64,000 nt of DNA. Origin: Chlorokybus atmophyticus (taxonomy: Eukaryota; Streptophyta; Chlorokybophyceae; Chlorokybales; Chlorokybaceae). Positions 56,174 to 64,000 of this stretch are shown here, one piece after another; position 1 is the first letter of the stretch, and the number at the start of each line of letters is the position of its first letter. The notes under the pieces are model-generated. The model was not told the DNA's origin and made no database searches. It saw nothing but the letters and a program-made list of their open reading frames with translations. The position numbers were made by a program, and so were the translations under genes. Location of the stretch: NCBI GenBank assembly GCA_009103225.1, contig RHPI01000797.1:569764-633763 (forward strand), written 5' to 3'.

Positions 56174-59100
56174 ATGGCGGGGCGACAGAGGCGAGGGGCT
56201 GCTCCTGCTCCTGCAGCTCCAGCTCCAGCAGCGGGGCAGACCATGTTGTCCCGCTTCTTTGCGCCTAAGGCGACATCACCAGCAGCAGGAGAAGTGAAGC
56301 GTGCAACGCCGGACGATGAGCTGCCAGCGCCTGAGGCAGCTCCTTCGCCGCCTCCTGCGGCTGTGATTAAGCTTATAGACGACGTTGCTGATGTGGATGC
56401 TGTCAGCGACGATGCCGGCGAAGAGCTGCACACAGTCCCTCCCAGCACGGCTGCCACCACCCCACCATCCCCTCTCGTCCCAGCCAGAAACGCAGCCAGG
56501 TTGGCAACTGAGCAGATCATATACGCAAAGAAGCATGCAGTCTGTGTGTCCAAATACATGGTTTGCTCAGCAACGTTGCATGTATAGCTGCAGGTCACTT
56601 GCATGCAGTGTACGCAGGCCTGAGCACGTTGACGCAAAAGGGTCGTTTGTTTGTATAATCTTAGTGAAGTTCATGTTGATGTGTATGCATGCATAGTGTC
56701 ACATGAAGTGTTTGTCTTGCCAAGTATTAAGGCAGAGTTTGTGGCGCACGCGGAACTTCATAACTGAGCAGCTGCAGAGATGCTACTCATATACTGCTTA
56801 CAACCAAACCATGTGACACAAAAAGCATCCAGCTCGGTGTATTCCGCATGCAGCGTCATCATCACACTTGAATCAGTGCTGCGCACTAGTGTAACGCAAT
56901 GCGTAGTCTCCAGCGGCATGAGGAGGACACGTGTTTCTTATCAAAAGTGATAATTTTAACGGCAGGCCGTTCTCCAAAGCCCGCAAAGCTACTGCAGCGT
57001 TTGACCCGGTCGCACGCCACAAGGAGTATGTGTCGCGCTTGCTGGCACGATCCGACAGCCAAGGCGGGACTGCTTTGCATGCTAGAAGCAGCAACGGTCA
57101 CCAATCATCACGCCCAGGAATGCTTACAGGGCAGAAGCTCACCCCACTTGAACAACAGGTGCCTCATTGGTCTTGTTGGGTGCGGTCTGGCTGCAGAACG
57201 CAAGCGTGCATGTTGTTGATGAGGTAACTCTTTGTGAAGGTGGTGGAGTTCAAGGAAAAGTACCCTGATGTCCTCCTGATGGTTGAAGTGGGTTACAAGT
57301 ACCGTTTCTTTGGCGCTGATGCTGAGATTGCAGCAAAGGTACATGATGCGTGTAACGACTTGGTGAGTAGTTGGCGCACCCATGTGAGCGTGGCTGATGT
57401 TTTCCAGGTGCTTGGCATTTTTGCACATTACAACCACAGCTTCCTAACTGCTTCTATACCCACTTTTCGCCTTCACGTACATGTGCGAAGACTGGTCGAG
57501 GCTGGCTACAAGGTGAGGCCACTTGATTGTACGTATCACTACTTACTTACTTTGCTTCAAGGCAACATGCAGTCACAGGTTATACAAGCTGTTGCATCAT
57601 GCAGGTTGGTGTTGTAAGGCAAACCGAAACGGCTGCAATCAAGGCTACGGGCGCAAACGGTAACCGTAGCGGACCTTTCACTCGTGACCTGTCTGCGCTG
57701 TACACAAGAGGTGAGCATCAGGGCTATCAGTAGTTTGGTAATAGTTCATATCCGTTGCTGAACAAAGCGCACCCTTTTGCAGCTACTCTGGAAGCAGCTG
57801 CTGACCTGGGTGGGGACACTCAACCTGGTAGAGAGATTGGAACCGAGCGCATGACTAGTTATCTCGTTTGCATCACCGGTACGTTCTTGCGGAACTCCAG
57901 TTTGTACACGTGTGCAATGTCTGCTGTCGCTGCAAGCTATGGACCTCTTGCAGAAGAACGCGTTGAGGGCGAACAAGGTCAGGGTGGGAGAGGAGGCGCA
58001 CTCGCACATGATGCACGCATTGGCTTTCTGGCTGTGGAAGCGTCAACTGGTGACATTATATATGACTGCTTTACGGACAGTGTGAGTTGAAGATAACTTT
58101 TCCGCAATACTGTCTGCGTGCTGCACCCTTCACTGCATCTGCTGGCCTTCAAGCGCTGCTTTGTTGTTCAAGCCTGTTTGCTCAGACATGTCCATCTTAT
58201 CTGCCTAAACTTGCTGCATGTGATAGGTGTTGCGCAATGAATTGCAAACCCATCTCTCTACCATTCCCCCGGCGGAGGTCCTCATGCAAGAGTCCCTTCA
58301 TTCTGCCACAGAGAGGCTGATCAACTCCTACTGTGCGCCCACTGCTGGCGTCCGTGTGGAGCGCATGACTGTTGATGAGAGTGGAGCAGCGAGTGTCGTG
58401 GACTTCTATGGCGAGGAGCAGGGAGAAGAGGCCAGCTCGACACTGGCTGCAGTGTTGGAGTTGCCACAGCTGGTGCTGAAGGCCCTTACCATGGCACTGA
58501 ATTACCTCCGTCAGTTTGGACTTGAGGAGGTATGCAGAAACTGTAACACGTCTGCTGCCATATCTTACCTTGCAAGCATTGGTCATCTTGAGCATCAATT
58601 CTCTTTCACAAAGTACTGCATGTGGTATAATCAGAATCCAACAAGGTGGTCTTCTTGCGTGCCGCAAATTAGCATGCATGGCATGCTACCAACACTGGTG
58701 CTCAGGTGCTACGTAACCACGCCACCTTTCGCTCCTTTGCGTCTGCAGCAGAGATGACTCTCTCCCCCAATGCGTTAAACCAGCTTGAGATTCTCTCCTC
58801 CAACTTGACTGGCGCAGGCAACGAGCGCGGGTCTCTCCTCCACCTTCTCGATCACACGTGTACTCCTTTTGGCCGACGGCAGCTGCGCGAATGGGTTTGC
58901 AGGTCAGCATCCATCTTGCTGTCTTATGCCATACACATGTTGTCCCAACAACAGAGTATCATGTCAGGCCCCTGAAAGTGAAGGAATTGATTGAGGAGAG
59001 GCTTGAGGCTGTGGAAGAGCTCATCGGTGTTGCGGACGATGGTATAGGGCGAGACAAAGGATTTGCACGAGGGAGTCGGGGTGCAGGAGTGGCAGACATG

Positions 59101-61868
59101 GACGATGGTCCAAGTGTCAGTGGAAGGTAACTTGGAACTCCACTGTTGTGTTGTACGTGTAAGTACAAGTATGCGCTGAGCATGCAACTCACTTGTCGGA
59201 ATCCTCGTTCAGGTCTCATAAACGGCAGCGCCGCCTTCCATCATCATCCCCTTTGGCCGCGCTTGCCTTCGCTCTTGTGGGCCTCCCTGATCTGGACCGT
59301 GGCCTAGCTCGCATGTTCCACCGCACTGCAACGCCGGCCGAGTTTCTTTCTACTGTTTCTGCCCTCACTTCTGTATCACATTCGTTATCACAGGTAAGTG
59401 TGGAGTTGTGTCCACACCTACGTTGCTATGGTCGTCCTGATCACGGCTATATTGATTTGCGTAGGCTGGCTTTGAAGAGGACTTCCTGAACAGTGCCATA
59501 AAGTCTTTGTTATTGAGAAGATTGGTGGCAGATGCGGTGTCGCCCAAGGCAGCTTCAGCGGCAGCAGAGCTGCTGGCTGCCCTGGATGCCAAGTCTGTGA
59601 GTGCTGGAGACAAGTGTGGGATGTTTGTCTGCGAAGGAGGTAGATTCCCCCAGGTCAGGGTGTTGGGCACGTTCAACTCCACTAGACAGCAACTAACATC
59701 AAGCGTGACTCACAATGCAATGTGGTTAGGCCAGCCAACCGCTCCACTGATTGCAGATCGAGTCAACTTAGTGCTTGCGGCAGGTAGCAGAGTGCAGGAG
59801 AGCGCTGCAGCAAGTGGAGGGTGAGTTGGACGCGGAGCTCATTGCCATACGCAAGAAGCTGCGCATGCCTCGCCTGGAGTACCGCACCATCGCTGTCACT
59901 GAATATCTCATCGAGGTGCTTGCAGTCTTGCTGCTTGCACATAGCTTCTCACCTTTTCATTGAACATGACACCGACTGTTGTGCGACGCCATATTAGGTG
60001 ACTGTAGGAACAAGCGTGCCATCAGACTGGCTCCGAGTCAACTCCACAAAGAAGGAGCACCGGTATCACCCGCCCCGCGTAGCAAACCTGCTTGAGAGGG
60101 TACCACACTTTGCACAACCAATGAATTCCAGCACATAGCATGAGTCATTGTGGTCACTGACATGCGGGGAATGTGATAGCGAGCAGTCAAAAAGGAGGAG
60201 CTGACGGCAACCTGCACAAGGGCGTGGGTAGAGTTTCTCAAGGAGGTGGCTGCTGGAGAGGGGTTTACGCAGTTGCGCCAAGCTGCACGCGCTCTTGCAG
60301 CCATTGACGCTTTGCATTCCCTTGCCGTGACAGCCCGATCACCTGTAAGCTTTTGCGGCTGTACATTACTGCCATGGGGCATATTGCCTACCTATTTGTT
60401 GGTGTTGTGTTGCATCATGGTGCTGATCTAGCATGTCTACAGAGCTATGTTCGGCCACAATTTGTGAGCGAAGATGAGTCACCTCAAATCGACATTGTTA
60501 GTGGAAGGCATCCGATTCTGGATGCTGTGCTCAATGGGCAGTTTGTGCCGAACGAAACCAGGATGGAAGGCGACGGAGAACGCTGCCTCATCATCACTGG
60601 TCCAAACATGTAGGCCTCCAGTTGCATGAACATGTGGGATGGGTCGTGAAAAACGCAGCGCATTGCACTGACCCCTCCTCTGCAGGGGTGGGAAAAGCTG
60701 CTATGTCAAAGGTGTTGCGCTCATAGCCATCATGGCACAGGTTGGTGGGTGAACAGTGTATGGGTTGTGGTAGCTACACCCTCCAGTTGCTCACTTGAGT
60801 AACTAGGTGGGCTCCTTTGTTCCGGCGGATAGTGTGAGGATGCATGTGGTTGATGCTGTGCACGTGCGAATGGGCGCATCAGATGCTCTCGCAGCTGGTC
60901 GATCTACGTTCTTTGAAGAAGTGAGCGAAGCAGCAACGGTGTTGTTACGTGCCACGCCCCGCTCACTCGTTGTCCTGGACGAGCTTGGACGAGGCACGAG
61001 CACTCATGATGGTGTCGCCATCGCATATGCCACCTTGCAAGTGAGTACCACGAAGTTTTTATGACAAGGAGGCCAGCATTGTCTGTGTGCTGAAACCCTG
61101 CATTCACACATGTGTTCTATGTTGTATTCTCTCTGTGACAGTATGATAACATGTGGTCTTGTGCACCAATGCGCAGCACCTGGTGGCGCAAACACAGTGC
61201 CTCACCCTCTTTGTGACGCACTATCCAAGTGTGGCGAGCCTCTGTAGCGAGTACCCTCGCAACGTTGGCGCGTACTACGTGTCTTACCTGGCAGAGAGGC
61301 CAGCCGGCGTCAATGACGGCGACACCGACATGCACGGTGCAGATAGGCCGGAGGAGATTGGTAGTGTCGCGGACGGGAGGACAGACCATGTTACATTCCT
61401 TTACAAACTTGTACCGGGCTTGGCGGATCGCTCGTTTGGCATGCATGTAGCAAGAATGGCTGAGGTGAGCAGCTGCTTCGCAGCGGACCATGTGATGAGT
61501 ACAAGTCAACTTGTTGCTTGTAACGTGTTGATTTGTCTTCATGACATGTGAAGGAGACAAGTTAGCGTGCTACATACCGCTTGTTGCATGTTGCTCTGTG
61601 CACACATACTCAACCATTGGGTGCACGACAGGTGCCAGAAACAGTCATCATGCGGGCTGCCCAGAGGGCAGCGGAGTTTGAAGAGGCAACACAGTCACGT
61701 GAAAGTGGTGGTGCCAGTTGTGCGACAGATGCCGTGTGCGCGCCTGTTTGTGATGCACGTGATTCCAGTGTCGCAGAACACCTCGTGCAAATTGCACGCA
61801 AGCTAGGTGATGATGTTGATGTTGAAGAGCTGTGTCGGCTTCAGCAGACTATACCAAATCTGACTTGA
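56174..61868 (+). CDS. MSH3: DNA mismatch repair protein MSH3
   Basis: About 18 exons. The N-terminal exon holds a PCNA-interaction box, QTMLSRFF (about 56240). The MutS-I domain follows: LTPLEQQ (about 57140), [20 protein letters not shown] and [12 protein letters not shown] (57240-57340), as in MSH3 rather than MSH6. Connector and lever parts include [46 protein letters not shown] and [19 protein letters not shown]. The ATPase has Walker A GPNM/GGKS, split by an intron (60609/60685), then [30 protein letters not shown], Walker [17 protein letters not shown] and [14 protein letters not shown] ends it at 61868. With MSH2 it recognises insertion/deletion loops. The in-frame ATG 56099 would add 25 Gly/Pro/Arg residues; 56174 is preferred because the PIP box then sits near the terminus. 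TGTAA follows at 61894. Confidence 0.95.
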
Positions 61869-62809
61869 AGTTGATTTCGATGTGTTGATAACATGTAACA
61901 TGCCTGCGTGCGTGTACACTCTTGACAGTGTATATATGTATATATGTATGATGATGCAAGAAGTGTGCTGTAAAATCTACACTGTTGTACATCATGTGTG
62001 ATCACAAAGACATACAGGTACACGTTTGGTGATATTGTGAGTAGCAGAAGGCCCGGCTGTGCTTGCCGCAGCACTGGCTGAACACAAGTGTTCTCAGTAG
62101 TGCCTGTCGTTTTATGGGCAAATATGCATGCCAGAGTAAACTGGAAACCTTGTCACGACCAGCAAAGCAGGAAATGCAGCAAGTCAGCTGGTTTCCTTCT
62201 CATGGCGAGGCGCTGAAAGGCGACAGCCCCCGTTACCATGGCGACTAGCTAAGTAATTAGGCTAAGTAATCAGGTAGTGTACAGAAAATGCACGTGATCA
62301 TGATACATGCAACATGCATGACACATGCATTGTTCACCAAGCTCATCATCATGCAATAATTACTTACCACCGGGGTCTACCAACACTAGCCACACGTAAC
62401 TATTGTAACTACTGCCTTCAACCCCCATCAGACATACATGCATTTGCTCATCACCTGCACGCGTGTGCAGTCAGTTAGTCTTGCAGTTCTTTGCAGCAGC
62501 CAGGAGCATGAGCAGCCGACGGACTCCCACTCCCCCTCTCCCGTTCTCCTTCACCCACAGCCTCACTCCTGCCATCTCCACGCTCTGTATGTTGTAACCC
62601 TGGCTGAGGGCTCCTCAGCCCCGCCCCTCAGCCCCGTCCCTGTGCCCGGCCTTTGCGCCCTGCCCTGTCGGTGTTGTTGCACTAGCAGCTGTTGTATGTG
62701 CCGGTTAGGCGCTGGCAGTGGGGTTAGGTGGTGGGGTTGGCCTTTTGTCGTCGTAGCATGGGCAAGCTGCACTACCAACAGCCTGCTCCCCGTGCATGTG
62801 TCACATCCT
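61869..62809. other. Spacer downstream of MSH3 and of the retroelement
   Basis: No gene is recognised. It contains TATATATGTATATATGTATG (61929-61948), a near-direct repeat of CTAAGTAATTAGG and CTAAGTAATCAGG (about 62249-62273), and a C-rich stretch (62515-62650). The last may be the 3' untranslated part of the minus-strand retroelement. Confidence 0.4.
61894..61898 (+). terminator. Candidate polyadenylation signal TGTAA (MSH3)
   Basis: It lies 26 nt after the MSH3 stop codon. Confidence 0.5.
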
Positions 62810-64000
62810 TCAGTCCTTGCGTACAGGCAGAATCTGTCGCTGCAGTTTCTTCACCACTGTCATGTACAGCAGCTTTGGTGGTGTACAGTACACATACGCG
62901 TCACTTCGTCCTAGCCTTTGCCGCAACTTCGCCAGCAGCTTCTTCATGGGGTAGCCATCGCTTTGCATGGCCGACAGCAGTTCCGCCGTAGCTGTCACGA
63001 AGTGGGCCTTGTACGTACACACGCGGACAAAGCGTGCGTACTGCGAGTCGATGACGCCTAGTTTTGTGGTGGACGGCGTGTTTGAGGTCGGCAGTGGTGC
63101 TCTGTGGCGTGGTATGGCGCTGTATGCTGGCGACTGCTGCTTGCTGAATATAGCTTGCCGCAGATTCCATCTTCCGTTTGAAACAGTGTCACACCCAAGA
63201 AGGGCAGCGTAGTACTTTGCGCAGTCTGTGTGAGGATGTCTTCAGGGTACACACCTGCTCCTGGCACATGCGCACCCGTGTACAGGTAGCTTTGAAAGTC
63301 TAGTACATCCACGACCAGCAAGTCATCAATGTAACGCAATACTCCACGTGCACATAGCATCAGCCGCTGCGTGTCGCCTTGCAGTCGTAGGCGTTGCACA
63401 AAATCCAGTTCGCACGTCAGCAGGTATCCATTTGCCAAATGCACCCCTGCCGAATTACCCATCGGAATGCCCACGCGCTGTTGGTATAACTGATCAGCGG
63501 CTGTTCTGGTGTACAGGTTGTCCAGCAGGTATTGCAGCATGTCGCATAATGACTGCGCAGTGAATGCCCGCCAGCTGCCTTCGTCATCAGTCTGACAGAG
63601 TGCGCCGCGGTCCAGCGGTGTAGCACGGAACCATCTTGTTGCACAGTCAGGTGCAAGTGTGTTGCGCTCGTGCGCGCGGCTTGTGGAAAGTGGCATCCAC
63701 CAAGCGCTTCATGCGCTGCAGCAAATCGCCGCGCTGAATCATTGTGTAGAGGGTGGTAAAGTCAAATGTGTGGAGGCACAAGTGCTGCCGCTTGGCAGTG
63801 GCTGTTCTCGTGGTTATATCTAATGACTGGAGGCAGGTCAGCGCCATGCAGTCATCAGTCTTACTCCAACTGTGCGTGAGAGTGGAGTGGGCATGGTCGG
63901 TTTTAAGGTTAGCCATTTCCCGTAGCTGCTTACCACGTGTATACATGGTGCTGCATCACACATGCTGACATGTATGCGCAATTGGTTGCTGCATATGCTA
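62810..64000 (-). pseudogene. Reverse transcriptase of a non-LTR/Penelope-like retroelement, frameshifted and truncated by the window
   Basis: Read on the minus strand from the window edge, three frames carry one reverse transcriptase. The first (to about 63680) has motif A, FDFTTLYTMI (63767-63738). The second has motif B, QQRVGIPMGNSAGVHLANG (about 63485-63430), and motif C, LRYIDDLLVV (YIDD at 63333-63322), then YPEDILTQTAQSTTLPFLG. The third, from about 63150 to 62810, has SQYARFVRVCTYKAHFVTAT and GYPMKKLLAKLRQRLG, the usual C-terminal part of this family. Frames change near 63680 and near 63155, so the copy is broken at least twice. The F-D-F-x-T-L-Y-T...GIPMG...YIDD pattern matches an RT group widespread in animals and protists and akin to Penelope-like elements. 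No endonuclease is visible within the window. Confidence 0.8.

Noticed and set aside
1-64000. CRISPR arrays, operons or bacterial gene clusters
   Set aside because: Genes are intron-split and monocistronic on both strands, and no regularly spaced repeats with unique spacers are present.

Overview
This window is nuclear DNA from a photosynthetic, flagellated eukaryote, most likely a chlorophyte green alga; the species cannot be named from sequence alone. The evidence is: genes split by many GT-AG introns with pyrimidine/TTGCAG acceptors; a homologue of the plant and algal plastid protein At5g03900; a ciliary MNS1/CFAP127 gene; and TGTAA motifs (the green-algal polyadenylation signal) 25-80 nt after several stop codons. 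Introns and spacers carry GT/AC, GC/CG and GA microsatellites. Two assembly gaps (17408-17848 and 51115-51714) sit inside GA repeats.

Layout. 1-3.7 kb: AT-rich, hairpin-rich sequence with a poorly resolved minus-strand gene encoding C-x4-C...C-x2-H motifs. 4.0-11.3 kb: a full-size PDR/ABCG transporter (+) in which both Walker A lysines are replaced. 12.6-13.9 kb: kinetochore SPC24 (-). 15.0-16.5 kb: a pyridoxamine-phosphate-oxidase-fold protein (+). 19.2-23.0 kb: a protein with two cyclic-nucleotide-binding domains (+), convergent with a SAM methyltransferase (-) at 23.2-24.7 kb. 25.4-28.9 kb: mitochondrial 2-oxoglutarate dehydrogenase E2, DLST (+). 29.9-32.4 kb: two tandem metallothionein genes (+). 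34.0-34.5 kb: an intact TRIM-type mini-LTR element. 35.1-36.3 kb: a DUF4188 protein (+). 37.3-40.1 kb: the At5g03900-like plastid membrane protein (-). 40.8-42.0 kb: a BTB protein (+). 44.1-48.2 kb: MNS1 (+). 48.7-51.9 kb: an unrecognised repeat protein (-), interrupted by a gap. 52.7-53.3 kb: SUMO (+). 54.4-55.8 kb: theta-class glutathione transferase (-). 56.2-61.9 kb: mismatch repair MSH3 (+). 62.8-64 kb: a decayed reverse transcriptase (-) running off the window.

The genes form no operon and no single pathway; this is ordinary eukaryotic housekeeping order with short divergent promoters (for example GSTT/MSH3, 324 bp). Gene models come from reading splice sites by eye and checking that intron phases agree. 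Exon edges in the conserved genes are fairly secure, but 5' ends of poorly conserved genes are not. The least expected features are the 508-bp TRIM with identical LTRs, an intact target-site duplication and tRNA-like A and B boxes; a recurring class of near-perfect palindromes in introns and spacers; and the doubly degenerate ABC transporter.
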